Assembly: GCF_004341515.1 (NCBI RefSeq)
Contig: NZ_SLZF01000007.1
Location: 186,001 to 250,000, forward strand
Source of the DNA: Allobosea sp. BK604
GTDB lineage: Bacteria > Pseudomonadota > Alphaproteobacteria > Rhizobiales > Beijerinckiaceae
Reading direction: 5' to 3'
Length of the DNA: 64,000 nt
In this document: in pieces, positions 26,826 through 36,037 of the stretch
Numbering within the stretch: the first letter of the stretch is position 1
How the letters are laid out: every line of letters starts with the position of its first letter
Translations under genes and position numbers: made by a program
Notes under the pieces: generated by a model
Told to the model about the DNA's origin: nothing
The model's database searches: none
Seen by the model: only the letters and a program-made list of their open reading frames with translations

Positions 26826-28529
26826 CTAAGCCTCGTGCAGCCGCCGATAGATGCCGTCGGCCTTGACCAGGTCGGCATGGCTGCCCTGTTCGGCGATGCC
26901 GTTGGTGTCGACCACGACGATGCGGTCGGCATCGCGGATCGTCGCCAGCCGATGTGCGATCATCAGCGTGGTGCGGCCCTGCGACAGCTCGGAGAGCGAT
27001 TGCTGGATGGCGCGCTCGGTCTGCGTGTCCAGCGCCGAGGTCGCCTCGTCCAGGATCAGGATCGGCGGGTTCTTCAGAAAGATGCGGGCGATGGCCAATC
27101 GTTGCTTCTGGCCGCCCGAGAGCTTGACCCCGCGCTCGCCGATGATCGTGTCGAGCCCCTCCGGCATTGCGGCGATGACCTCGTCGAGCCGGGCACGCCC
27201 TGCGGCATCCAGGATCTCGTCCTCCGTGGCCTCGAGCCGGCCATAGGCGATGTTCTCTCGCAGCGTCCCGGCGAAGAGGAAGACATCCTGCTGCACGATG
27301 CCGATCTGCCCGCGCAGCGAGCCCAGCGTCATGTCGCGGATATCGATGCCGTCGATCGTGATGCGCCCGCCTGTCACCTCGTAGAAGCGCGGCAGCAGCG
27401 AGCAGATCGTCGTCTTGCCGGCGCCGGACGGGCCGACGAAAGCGATGGTCTCGCCCGGCTTGATCGTCAGGTCGATGCCGGCCAGCACCTGCCGGCCGGT
27501 CTGATAGGAGAACGAGACCTTCTCATAGGCGATCTCGCCCTTCAGACGCGGCACGTCTTGGGCGCCCGGCCGGTCGGCGATGTCGGGCTCGGTATCCAGG
27601 AACTCGGTATAGCGGCGAAAACCCGCAATGCCTTTCGGATAGGTCTCGATCACCGAGTTGATCTTCTCGATCGGCCGGAAGAACACGGTGACGAGCAGCA
27701 GGAAGCCGACGAAGCCGCCCTGGCTGAGCGAGCCGGTGATGACGAAATAGCTGCCGGCGACCATCACCACCATCTGGGTCAGGCGCATGCTGAGATAGCT
27801 CAGCGAGGTCGTCGCCGCCATGATCCGGTAGGCGTTGAGCTTGGTCTCGCGGTATTTCTGGTTGTCGCTGGCGAAGAGCCGGCGCTCATGGTCCTCGTTG
27901 GCGAAGGCCTGGACCACGCGGATGCCGCCGACCGCCTCCTCGATGCGGGCATTGAAGCTGCCGACGCGGCGGAAGAGCTGCTGCCAGTTCTGCGTCATGC
28001 GCCCGCCATAGCGGCTGGTCAGCCAGCCGGTCAGCGGCACGACGCAGGCCGTGATCAGCGCGAGTTCGACGCTGACCATGAACATCAGCGCGAAGGCGCC
28101 GAGCAGCGTCATGATCGCGATGAACAGGTCTTCCGGCCCATGATGCGCGACCTCGCCGATCTCCTCCAGGTCCTTGGTCAGCCTGGCGACGAGATGGCCG
28201 GTCTTCTGGTTGTCGAAATAGCTGAATGAGAGCTTCTGCAGATGGTCGAAGGCCTTGCGGCGCATCTCGGTCTCGATGTTGATGCCGAGCATGTGGCCCC
28301 AATAGGTCACGATCGCCATCAGCCCGCCATTGAGCAGGTAGATCGCCATCAGCCCCGCGGCGCAGGCGAGGATCAGCCCCCAGTTCTGGCTCGGCAGCAA
28401 CTGGTCGATGAACAGCTTGACCGCGATCGGGAAGGCGAGCTCGAGCACGCCGGACAGGACCGCGCAGGAGAAATCCAGCACGAACAGCCCGCGATGCGGC
28501 GCGTAATAGGCGAAGAAGCGGCGAAGCAT
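26826..28529 (-). CDS. MsbA-like ABC exporter (fused permease and ATPase)
   Basis: This 567-residue half-transporter has an N-terminal six-helix exporter domain (residues about 15-300) and a C-terminal ATPase. The ATPase shows Walker A VGPSGAGKTTICS (about residue 367), signature KLSGGQKQRLAIA, Walker B ILILDEATSALD and the switch histidine in LMIAHRL. It presumably works as a homodimer, exporting lipid, peptide or drug. The substrate is not inferable. ATG 28529 gives the usual N-terminus MLRRFFAYYAPHRG. A 36-residue longer frame reads into non-conserved sequence. Confidence 0.92.
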   Translation of the reverse strand: MLRRFFAYYAPHRGLFVLDFSCAVLSGVLELAFPIAVKLFIDQLLPSQNWGLILACAAGLMAIYLLNGGLMAIVTYWGHMLGINIETEMRRKAFDHLQKLSFSYFDNQKTGHLVARLTKDLEEIGEVAHHGPEDLFIAIMTLLGAFALMFMVSVELALITACVVPLTGWLTSRYGGRMTQNWQQLFRRVGSFNARIEEAVGGIRVVQAFANEDHERRLFASDNQKYRETKLNAYRIMAATTSLSYLSMRLTQMVVMVAGSYFVITGSLSQGGFVGFLLLVTVFFRPIEKINSVIETYPKGIAGFRRYTEFLDTEPDIADRPGAQDVPRLKGEIAYEKVSFSYQTGRQVLAGIDLTIKPGETIAFVGPSGAGKTTICSLLPRFYEVTGGRITIDGIDIRDMTLGSLRGQIGIVQQDVFLFAGTLRENIAYGRLEATEDEILDAAGRARLDEVIAAMPEGLDTIIGERGVKLSGGQKQRLAIARIFLKNPPILILDEATSALDTQTERAIQQSLSELSQGRTTLMIAHRLATIRDADRIVVVDTNGIAEQGSHADLVKADGIYRRLHEA

Positions 28530-28653
28530 GGTTTTTCGGGCCTCGTCTCGTCCAGCGTAGCCGGCGCGAACGGCGTTTTGCCTTCTATAGGCGGCGCGAC
28601 CGCGCTGCGAAACATATCTGCACGCATGGTGGGGCATTCTGCGAGCAGTGTGG

Positions 28654-28673
28654 CCCGGGTGCTCGCAATGACG
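28654..28673. repeat. Half copy of the CGTCATTGCGAGC palindromic repeat
   Basis: The stretch cccgggtgctcgcaatgacg is the reverse complement of the outer left arm of the element at 16848-16972. The matching partner arm is missing, so this looks like a decayed or half element. It lies between the ABC exporter start and the tonB stop. Confidence 0.6.
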
Positions 28674-28687
28674 TGGACGTGTCGATC

Positions 28688-29581
28688 CTAGCGATTGAAC
28701 CGGACCGGCACTGCCAGGGCGATGGCGCCGCCACCACCGACGCCGGCCGGCGGGGCCGGGACCGGGCTGGCCCGACGGACCATCGAGACGGCCTCGTCAT
28801 CGAGCGCCGGATCGCCAGACGAGCCGGTGAGCCGGGCCGACAGCACGCGCCCGCCGCGATCGATGCTGAAGGCGACCTGCACCGTGCCGGTGCGCGCGCC
28901 CGGCGGGAAGCGCTTGTAGCGGTTGAGATGCGCGATCAGCAGGCCACGCCAGGAAGCGGTGGACATTGACGGCGCAGTGGACGCGCCGACGGGCGCGGAC
29001 GTGGGCGCGGCCGCCGTGGCAGGCGCGGGCGGCGGCGCGGCAGCACGTTCGGCCTTCGGCTTTTGGCGCTCGACCGGCTTGCGGCGCTCGACGACCTTCG
29101 GCCTGGGCGGCTTCGGCTTGGGCTCGACGATCTTCGGCTCCGGCTTCTCGATCTTGGGCGGCGGCGGCGGCGCCAGCACGGCGGCTGGGTCCGGCAGCTG
29201 CGGCAGTTCCGGCAGCTTGATCTCGGGCTCCGGCAGCTTCACCGGCTCGGGCTCAGGTTCGGGCACAGGCTCGGGCGGCGGCGGCTCGGGTTCCGGCTCC
29301 TTGACCGGCTCGGGCTCCGGCGGGGGCGGCTCCGGCTCGGTCTGGGTCGGCTGCGGGGCCGGCGGCAGCTCCTCCGGCGGCGCTTCGGGCGCCACCGAAA
29401 CAGCAGCGAGCTCGATCATCACGGCCGGCTCGGGCGCGCCGGCCGCCGCTTCGTTCGGGCGCCAGCTCAGCGCGAACCAGGCGAGGCTGCCATGGGCGGA
29501 GACGACGACCAGCGCGGCCATGGTCCACCGCAGCAGCGCCGGCCAGATCCGCCGCGGCGTGCTCTCGCTGCCGAGCATCAT
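28688..29581 (-). CDS. tonB: Energy transducer TonB
   Basis: TonB passes proton-motive energy from ExbB-ExbD to outer-membrane receptors. The 297-residue protein has one N-terminal membrane anchor (about residues 17-38). A long Pro-Glu then Pro-Lys-rich periplasmic spacer covers about residues 60-190. The C-terminal TonB domain contains LIAHLNRYKRFPPGAR and GTVQVAFSIDRGGRV. Its start overlaps the exbD stop by 4 bases. The likely client in the window is the siderophore receptor at 43367-45592. Confidence 0.94.
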   Translation of the reverse strand: MMLGSESTPRRIWPALLRWTMAALVVVSAHGSLAWFALSWRPNEAAAGAPEPAVMIELAAVSVAPEAPPEELPPAPQPTQTEPEPPPPEPEPVKEPEPEPPPPEPVPEPEPEPVKLPEPEIKLPELPQLPDPAAVLAPPPPPKIEKPEPKIVEPKPKPPRPKVVERRKPVERQKPKAERAAAPPPAPATAAAPTSAPVGASTAPSMSTASWRGLLIAHLNRYKRFPPGARTGTVQVAFSIDRGGRVLSARLTGSSGDPALDDEAVSMVRRASPVPAPPAGVGGGGAIALAVPVRFNR

Positions 29582-30039
29582 GGCTTTGCACCCGCGCTCG
29601 GGGCCGGCGCGTTGCCCTGGCCGGTATCCTCGAGCCCGACCAGCGCGATCTTGAGGTAGCCGGCATTGCGCAGGAGGTTCATCACCTCCATCAGGTCGCG
29701 ATAGGCGACCGTGCCGTCGGCGCGCAGGAAGACGCGCTGCTCGCGGTCGCTGCCGGTCTGCTGGTCGAGCACTGCCTGCAGCGCCTCGCGCGGCACGCCG
29801 TCATTGCCGAGCGCGAGGGAGAGATCGCCCTTCACCGTCAGGAAGACCGGCTTGTCGGGGCGCGGCTGCGGCCTGGCGTTCGAGACCGGCAGGTCGACCG
29901 CGACATCGACGGTCGAGAGCGGCGCGGCGACCATGAAGATGATCAGCAGCACCAGGATGACGTCGATGAAGGGCGTGACGTTGATATCGGCGACTTCGCC
30001 GAGATCGCCATCCTGCGGATCCTTGAGCGAGACGGCCAT
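29578..30039 (-). CDS. exbD: TonB-system biopolymer transport protein ExbD
   Basis: The 153-residue ExbD has a short cytoplasmic lead and one membrane helix. The helix carries the essential aspartate in DINVTPFIDVILVLLIIFMV (residue about 26). A periplasmic domain follows. It forms the proton channel with ExbB. Spacing is 3 bases from exbB and it overlaps tonB. The acidic lead (DPQDGDLGEV) is typical of rhizobial ExbD. Confidence 0.94.
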   Translation of the reverse strand: MAVSLKDPQDGDLGEVADINVTPFIDVILVLLIIFMVAAPLSTVDVAVDLPVSNARPQPRPDKPVFLTVKGDLSLALGNDGVPREALQAVLDQQTGSDREQRVFLRADGTVAYRDLMEVMNLLRNAGYLKIALVGLEDTGQGNAPAPSAGAKP

Positions 30040-30042
30040 GGC

Positions 30043-31086
<1,044 letters not shown>

Positions 31087-31159
31087 TCCGATGAACTCTC
31101 TGTCACGCGCAGGCAGATGAGATTCAAGATTACGAAGCATTCGAGCAGATTAGTTTCTC

Positions 31160-31176
31160 TTTAGAAGAAATCTAAA
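31160..31176 (-). promoter_or_regulatory. Candidate Irr box (iron control element) upstream of exbB
   Basis: The 17-base sequence TTTAGAAGAAATCTAAA resembles the rhizobial Irr/ICE palindrome TTTAGAA-N3-TTCTAAA with one mismatch. It lies 74 bases upstream of the exbB ATG in an otherwise AT-rich patch. Iron control of exbB-exbD-tonB is expected in this order, but the consensus is recalled and binding is inferred. Confidence 0.5.
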
Positions 31177-31434
31177 CAGATCAAATCTCATCTTTGGCGT
31201 TACTGGCGAGTTGAGTGCCCATTGTCAAAGCGAAACATCAGTCTGGCGATGACGCGACGCGATTGTTTCCTTGCAGAGGGCGCATAAGGTGCGAACTGCG
31301 CGCTGCGCATGCCACCACGGACACTGCGCGGCAGGCCCGGCGCAAACGAACGAAAAGGCTTGCATCTCCCGCACGGGAATGCTGCGACAGGAGGTCCCGC
31401 CGCCTTTGCGTCGGAAGGAGACCGCCGCAAGACG

Positions 31435-32646
31435 ATGCCCAGCCTGCCAGCACCGCTCGGCCGCCACGGCCTCAGCCTCATCATCGCCCTCGGCATCACC
31501 CAGGTCGTCGGCTACGGCGCCCTCTACTATGCCTTCGCCGTGCTGGCGCCGCGCATGACCGAGAGTTTCGGCTGGGCTCCGGAATGGACCTATGGCGGCT
31601 TCGCAACCGGGCTCCTGGTCGGCGGGGCCATCGCCCCGATCACCGGGCGGATGATCGATCGCCATGGCACGAGGCTGGTGATGACGCTCGGTTCGGTCCT
31701 GGCCGGGCTGTCATTGCTGTTGCTCGCCGAGGCGCGCGGGCCGGTGAGCTATTTCGCTGCGATGATCGCGGTCGCGGCCGTATCGACCATGGTCTTCTAC
31801 GAGGCCGCCTTCGCCGCGCTGACCCAGGCGCGTGGCGCCGGTGCCCGGCGCGCCATCAGCCAGCTCACCCTGATCGGCGGCTTTTCCTCCACTCTGTTCT
31901 GGCCGTTGACCACGGCGCTGCTGGCTTATCTCGACTGGCGCGGAATCTACCGCGCCTATGCGCTGCTGACGCTGGCGCTTTGCGTGCCACTCCATCTCTT
32001 CCTGCTGCCGGGGCGGGTGAAGCGCTCCACTGCGCCAGCGCTGGCAGGCGCCGGCGTGGCGGCGCCTGCCGCGACATATCTCGAGGGCGGGGAGCGTCGC
32101 CGTGCCTTCATCCTGCTCGCCTTCGCCTTTTCGTTGCAGGGCTTCGTCGTCTCGGCCATGTCGGTGCATCTGCTGTCCATGCTGCAGGGGCTCGGCCTCA
32201 GCGCCGCAGTTGCAGTAACGATCGGCGCCATGGTCGGCCCTTCGCAGGTCGCGGGGCGGCTGTTCGAGATGCTGTTCGGCGCCGAGGTTTCGCCGGTGAC
32301 GACCGCCTGGCTCTCGGCCCTGCTGATGCCGCTCGGCTTCCTGCTGCTGATGCTCGGCACCACCACGGCGACGCTCGCAGGACTCTTCGCCATCGCCTAT
32401 GGCATCAGCGTGGGGTTGGGCTCGATCGTGCGCGGCACCGTGCCGCTCCAGCTTTTCGGCCCGGCCGGCTACGGTGCCATGCTCGGCAAGCTCGCTGCGC
32501 CCGGCCTCGTCATCAAGGCAGCCGCGCCGCTCGCCTTCGCCATGCTGATCGAGCGCGCCGGGCTGATGCCGGGCAATGGCCTCTTGCTGCTTTTGTCCGC
32601 CCTTTCCGCCGGCGCGCTGTTCCTGCTGGCACGCAAGATCCACTGA
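31435..32646 (+). CDS. Major facilitator superfamily transporter
   Basis: The 403-residue protein has about 12 hydrophobic segments spread evenly and the MFS loop motif GRMIDRHGTRLVMT between helices 2 and 3. It starts with IIALGITQVVGYGALYYAFAV, a pattern seen in a family of MFS transporters with unassigned substrates in Alphaproteobacteria. The ATG at 31435 is chosen for the N-terminus. A GGAG lies further upstream than ideal. It is divergent from exbB and followed by a DUF6494 gene. Substrate is unknown. Confidence 0.88.
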   Translation: MPSLPAPLGRHGLSLIIALGITQVVGYGALYYAFAVLAPRMTESFGWAPEWTYGGFATGLLVGGAIAPITGRMIDRHGTRLVMTLGSVLAGLSLLLLAEARGPVSYFAAMIAVAAVSTMVFYEAAFAALTQARGAGARRAISQLTLIGGFSSTLFWPLTTALLAYLDWRGIYRAYALLTLALCVPLHLFLLPGRVKRSTAPALAGAGVAAPAATYLEGGERRRAFILLAFAFSLQGFVVSAMSVHLLSMLQGLGLSAAVAVTIGAMVGPSQVAGRLFEMLFGAEVSPVTTAWLSALLMPLGFLLLMLGTTTATLAGLFAIAYGISVGLGSIVRGTVPLQLFGPAGYGAMLGKLAAPGLVIKAAAPLAFAMLIERAGLMPGNGLLLLLSALSAGALFLLARKIH

Positions 32647-32743
32647 GCCGGACTCGCCATGGCGAAGCGGGATTACGGTCTATAGAATTCCCCTCCCACC
32701 TTGGGCGGGCGGTGGGTTCGCCACGCGACTTTGGAGACCGACC

Positions 32744-32938
32744 ATGAATGAAGACCGTTTCAACATGGCTGTCCGCAAATTCCTGAAGGAAGTGGGCGTG
32801 ACCTCGCAGCGCGAGATCGAGCGCATCGTGCGGGAAGGGGCGGGCGAAGGACGCAGCCTGCGGCTGCGCATGACCCTGACCTCCGAAGACGCACCCGCGC
32901 TCAAGCATGTCGTCGAGACGACGATCGATCTGCATTGA
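32744..32938 (+). CDS. DUF6494 family small protein
   Basis: This 64-residue protein has an N-terminal helical half (MNEDRFNMAVRKFLKEVGVT, then SQREIERIVREG) and a short beta C-terminus (LRLRMTLTSEDAPALKHVVE). It matches DUF6494, small proteins common in Hyphomicrobiales with no known function. A GGAG lies about 8 bases before the ATG. It lies 97 bases after the MFS gene and converges with the membrane protein gene at 32963. Confidence 0.85.
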   Translation: MNEDRFNMAVRKFLKEVGVTSQREIERIVREGAGEGRSLRLRMTLTSEDAPALKHVVETTIDLH

Positions 32939-32962
32939 CCGGCTCCGGAGCCGGGCCTTCGG

Positions 32963-33484
32963 TCAGGCGCGGCTCTCGCGCCACCAGCGCCGCACGGCAT
33001 CGCGCATCTGCATCGCGGCGGCATAGACCGCGCTCGCCCTGAGCCAGGCCAGCAGCGTCTCGCGCAGCGCGACCACGTTGCCCATCGTCCAGGCGAGCCA
33101 GCGATAGGTCAGCAGCTTGTCGCGCCCGGCATGGTAGATGCGCTCGACGATCAGGAAGCTTGCCAGATAGGCGAAGATCAGGATGACGGCGCCGGAGACG
33201 ATCTTGCCGTCCGCGACCAGCAACAGGCCGATGAGCTTCAGCGGCTCGGCGACGGCGAAGGGCACGGCCAGGGTGAGCAGGATGGCGAGGCGCGGCATCC
33301 GGGCGATCGCCGCTTCCGCCTGCGCGACGAAGCGTCGCTGCGCCACCCAGTCCGCGATCGGCCGGTAGAGCGGACGGACCAGCTCGTCGAGCAGGATCAG
33401 GACGGAGAGCACGCCCTGGACAACGAGCAGGACGGCCCGGCGCAGGCCGAATTGTCCCGGTTTTGGCGGTGGCGCTGCAGTCAT
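32963..33484 (-). CDS. Unknown inner-membrane protein
   Basis: The 173-residue protein was not recognised. It has three likely membrane segments: residues about 16-33 (AVLLVVQGVLSVLILLDEL), 65-90 and 95-113 (IVSGAVILIFAYLASFLIVE). A basic C-terminal helix with Trp (AVRRWWRESRA) follows. Codon use matches the neighbours, and the ATG at 33484 overlaps no gene. It stands alone on its strand between the DUF6494 gene and the sulfide-dehydrogenase set. Confidence 0.75.
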   Translation of the reverse strand: MTAAPPPKPGQFGLRRAVLLVVQGVLSVLILLDELVRPLYRPIADWVAQRRFVAQAEAAIARMPRLAILLTLAVPFAVAEPLKLIGLLLVADGKIVSGAVILIFAYLASFLIVERIYHAGRDKLLTYRWLAWTMGNVVALRETLLAWLRASAVYAAAMQMRDAVRRWWRESRA

Positions 33485-33662
33485 GGCGCTCTCTTACGCT
33501 GTCGCAGGCGCTGGATGAAGGGCCGATATGCGGCTCCCCCGCTCGCGCCGGCCTGACAGGATCGTGAAAGATCGGAGCTACGAACTCTTCCAAAAAGAAG
33601 CTTAGTTCCGTGGCATCGCTGTCTGCGTCGGTTGCGGCGCGCGGTGTCGGTGGGCGAAGCGA

Positions 33663-34031
33663 ATGCTGCGAAAGGGTGTCCGGTTGAACGACGGCTGGAG
33701 ACAGGGGCGCGACAGGGAAAGCCCGCCGGCGGGCTCCGCCCTGCTGGTCGCTGCCCTGCTGGCGGCCGTGCCCGCGCAGGCGGCCGGGGACAAGGCGCTC
33801 GGCGAATATCTCTCCTCCGAATGCACCTCGTGCCACCAGCTTTCGGGCCGCTCCACCGGCGGCATCCCGCCGATCATCGGCTGGCCGCAACAGCAATTCG
33901 TCGCCGTTCTCGAGGCGTATGGCCGCAAGGAACGTGAGAACCAGGTGATGCAGACCATTGCCGCGCGCCTGAGCCGCGACGACATGGCCGCGCTCGCCGC
34001 CTATTTCGGCGCGCTGACGCCAAAGCCCTGA
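33663..34031 (+). CDS. Small c-type cytochrome, likely electron-accepting subunit of a sulfide dehydrogenase
   Basis: The 122-residue protein has a signal-like stretch (SALLVAALLAAVPAQA, about residues 25-40) and one haem-binding motif CTSCH (residues 54-58). It is a monohaem class I cytochrome of about 80 mature residues. The flavoprotein follows 24 bases downstream, so it is probably the cytochrome partner of an FccAB/SoxEF-like enzyme that oxidises sulfide in the periplasm. The first 20 residues before the signal are hydrophilic, and a downstream start cannot be excluded. Confidence 0.85.
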   Translation: MLRKGVRLNDGWRQGRDRESPPAGSALLVAALLAAVPAQAAGDKALGEYLSSECTSCHQLSGRSTGGIPPIIGWPQQQFVAVLEAYGRKERENQVMQTIAARLSRDDMAALAAYFGALTPKP

Positions 34032-34055
34032 GACCGATATGCGGAGGACAGGCAG

Positions 34056-35333
34056 ATGACACTCACCCGACGCGATCTGGCTGCCGGTTCCGGCGCCCTC
34101 CTGGCCGCGAGCACGCTCACGGCGCCCGCCGTGCTCGGCCAGGCCAAGCCGCGCGTCGTCGTGATCGGCGGCGGTCCGGGCGGCGCGACCGCCGCGAAAT
34201 ACATCGCCAGGGACGCAGGCGGCGCAATCGCGGTGACTCTGGTCGAGGAGGACGAGACCTACCAGACCTGCTTCCACTCCAACCTCTATATCGGCGGCTT
34301 CAAGCCCTATGACGCGCTGGTCCATCGCTATGACACGCTCGTCTCGGCTTATGGCATCATCCTCGCCCGCACCCGCGCCACCCAGGTCGATCGCGAGAAG
34401 AAGGAGGTCGTGCTGAGCGATGGCCGCCGCCTTCCCTATGACCGTCTGGTGCTCTCGCCCGGCATCGACCTGAAATATGATTCCGTGCCCGGCTGGTCGC
34501 AGGCCGCCGAGGAGATCATGCCGCATGGCTGGAAGCCGGGGCGGCAGACACAGCTGATCAGGGAGAAGCTCGACGCGGTGCCCGATGGCGGCACCATCGT
34601 GATGATCGCGCCGCCCAATCCCTATCGCTGCCCGCCCGGCCCCTATGAGCGTGCCTCGATGTTCGCGCATGTGCTGATGCAGACGAACCGCAAGCAGGCC
34701 AAGATCGTCATTCTCGATCCGAAGGAGAGCTTTTCCAAGCAGGGCGTGTTCCAGCCCGATTGGGAAAAGCGCTATGGCGCGATGATCGAATGGCTCGGCC
34801 CGAAGGTGCATGACGGCATCAAGTCGGTCGACCCGAAGACCGGCACGGTCGTGACCGGCTTCGAGACCTACGAGAACTGCGCCTTCGTCAACGTCATTCC
34901 GGCCCAGATGGCCGGCCAGATCGCGCGCGATGCGGGGCTCGCCCCGGCGGGCGGCTATTGCGCCATCGACCCGGCGACGATGAAATCGACCGCCGATCCC
35001 AGCATCTTCGTGCTCGGCGATGCCTGCAATGCTGGCGACATGCCGAAATCGGCCTTCTCGGCCAATAACCAGGCCAAGGTCGCGGCAATGATCGTGCGCA
35101 GCGAATTGGCCAATGGCCCGAGCTTCCCGGCCCGCTATCTCAACACCTGCTGGAGCCTGGTCGACACCGACGACGCCATCAAGGTCGGCGGCCGCTATGA
35201 GCCGAGGGACGGGCGCATCGCCGCGATCGATACCTTCATCTCGCAGCCCGGCGAGAGCGACGAGGTCCGCAAGCAGACCCAGGCCGAGAACACCGCCTGG
35301 TACGCCGCCATCACCGCGGACATGTTTACGTGA
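34056..35333 (+). CDS. FAD-dependent sulfide dehydrogenase flavoprotein (FccB/SoxF-like)
   Basis: The 425-residue protein begins with a Tat signal (TRRDLAAGSGALLAAST) and then the FAD motif VVVIGGGPGGATAAKYI (about residue 35). The redox-cysteine segment APPNPYRCPPGPYERASM is characteristic of flavocytochrome c sulfide dehydrogenases. The second conserved part, FVLGDACNAGDMPKSAFSANNQA, leads into the FCSD flavin-binding C-terminal domain. It would take electrons from sulfide and pass them to the cytochrome encoded just upstream. Related sulfide:quinone reductases lack the Tat signal, so FccB/SoxF is preferred. Confidence 0.9.
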   Translation: MTLTRRDLAAGSGALLAASTLTAPAVLGQAKPRVVVIGGGPGGATAAKYIARDAGGAIAVTLVEEDETYQTCFHSNLYIGGFKPYDALVHRYDTLVSAYGIILARTRATQVDREKKEVVLSDGRRLPYDRLVLSPGIDLKYDSVPGWSQAAEEIMPHGWKPGRQTQLIREKLDAVPDGGTIVMIAPPNPYRCPPGPYERASMFAHVLMQTNRKQAKIVILDPKESFSKQGVFQPDWEKRYGAMIEWLGPKVHDGIKSVDPKTGTVVTGFETYENCAFVNVIPAQMAGQIARDAGLAPAGGYCAIDPATMKSTADPSIFVLGDACNAGDMPKSAFSANNQAKVAAMIVRSELANGPSFPARYLNTCWSLVDTDDAIKVGGRYEPRDGRIAAIDTFISQPGESDEVRKQTQAENTAWYAAITADMFT

Positions 35334-35420
35334 TGGCCGCAATTGCCGCTTAGAACGATTCGAACTTATGTGAACCCCGCACGTTTGTGTGCGGGCTTAC
35401 TCGCCGACGAAGGACAGACG

Positions 35421-35813
35421 ATGAAAGCGATTCTTGCCAGCGCCACGCTCCTGACCGCCGCAATGCTGCTCGGGACCTCCGCCAACGCCCAGGACGTCGC
35501 CGCGGGCGAGCGCTCCTTCAACAAGTGCCGCGCCTGCCACCAGATCGGCGAGACCGCGAAGAACACGGTCGGCCCGGTCCTGAACGGTCTGTTCGGCCGG
35601 CATACCGGCGCGGTCGAGGGCTACAGCTATTCCAACGCCAACAAGGGCGCCAACATCACCTGGGACGAGGCGACCTTCGCCGAATACATCAAGGATCCGC
35701 GCGCAAAGATCCCCGGCACCAAGATGGTCTTCGCGGGCATCAAGAACGAGCAGGAGATCAAGGACCTGACCGCCTTCCTCAAGCAGTTCGACAAGGACGG
35801 CAAGAAGATCTGA
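35421..35813 (+). CDS. Cytochrome c2/c550-type electron carrier
   Basis: The 130-residue protein has a Sec signal (MKAILASATLLTAAMLLGTSANAQ), haem motif CRACH (residues 36-40) and the class I motifs GPVLNGLFGR and YSYSNANK. The axial Met lies in GTKMVFAG. AAGGA lies 8 bases before ATG 35421, and longer in-frame starts lack this. It follows the flavoprotein by 87 bases and could carry its electrons to the terminal oxidase. A general respiratory cytochrome c2 is equally possible. Confidence 0.92.
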   Translation: MKAILASATLLTAAMLLGTSANAQDVAAGERSFNKCRACHQIGETAKNTVGPVLNGLFGRHTGAVEGYSYSNANKGANITWDEATFAEYIKDPRAKIPGTKMVFAGIKNEQEIKDLTAFLKQFDKDGKKI

Positions 35814-35861
35814 GCAGCCGGATCGCCATCCCGGACGCAGCGAAGCGGCGCCGCCGCAAGG

Positions 35862-35970
35862 CTAGAGCATTTCCGCGTTTCTTCGAATCGCAAAAATGCT
35901 CTATCTATCTGTTTTGACGCATTTTCTTCACGCGAACCGGCATCCACTTCGCTCGAAAATGCGCTAGAGC
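35862..35970. repeat. CTAGAGCATTT...AAAATGCGCTAGAGC intergenic repeat
   Basis: About 109 bases bounded by ctagagcattt and aaaatgcgctagagc, with an interior of aaatgctct and gacgcattttcttcacgcg. This is a familiar class of Hyphomicrobiales intergenic repeat. It lies between the convergent cytochrome and deacylase genes. The function is not known. Confidence 0.7.
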
Positions 35971-36037
35971 ACGCGCCGATCTGATCGTGAGGCGATCGGA
36001 TCGGATTCGGCTCTTGTCCGGGCTGACGTGGTCTTGA

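Noticed and set aside
32901-35342. 813-codon open frame antisense to the sulfide dehydrogenase gene and neighbours
   Set aside because: The plus-strand genes show clear FAD and haem motifs. The antisense frame has none.
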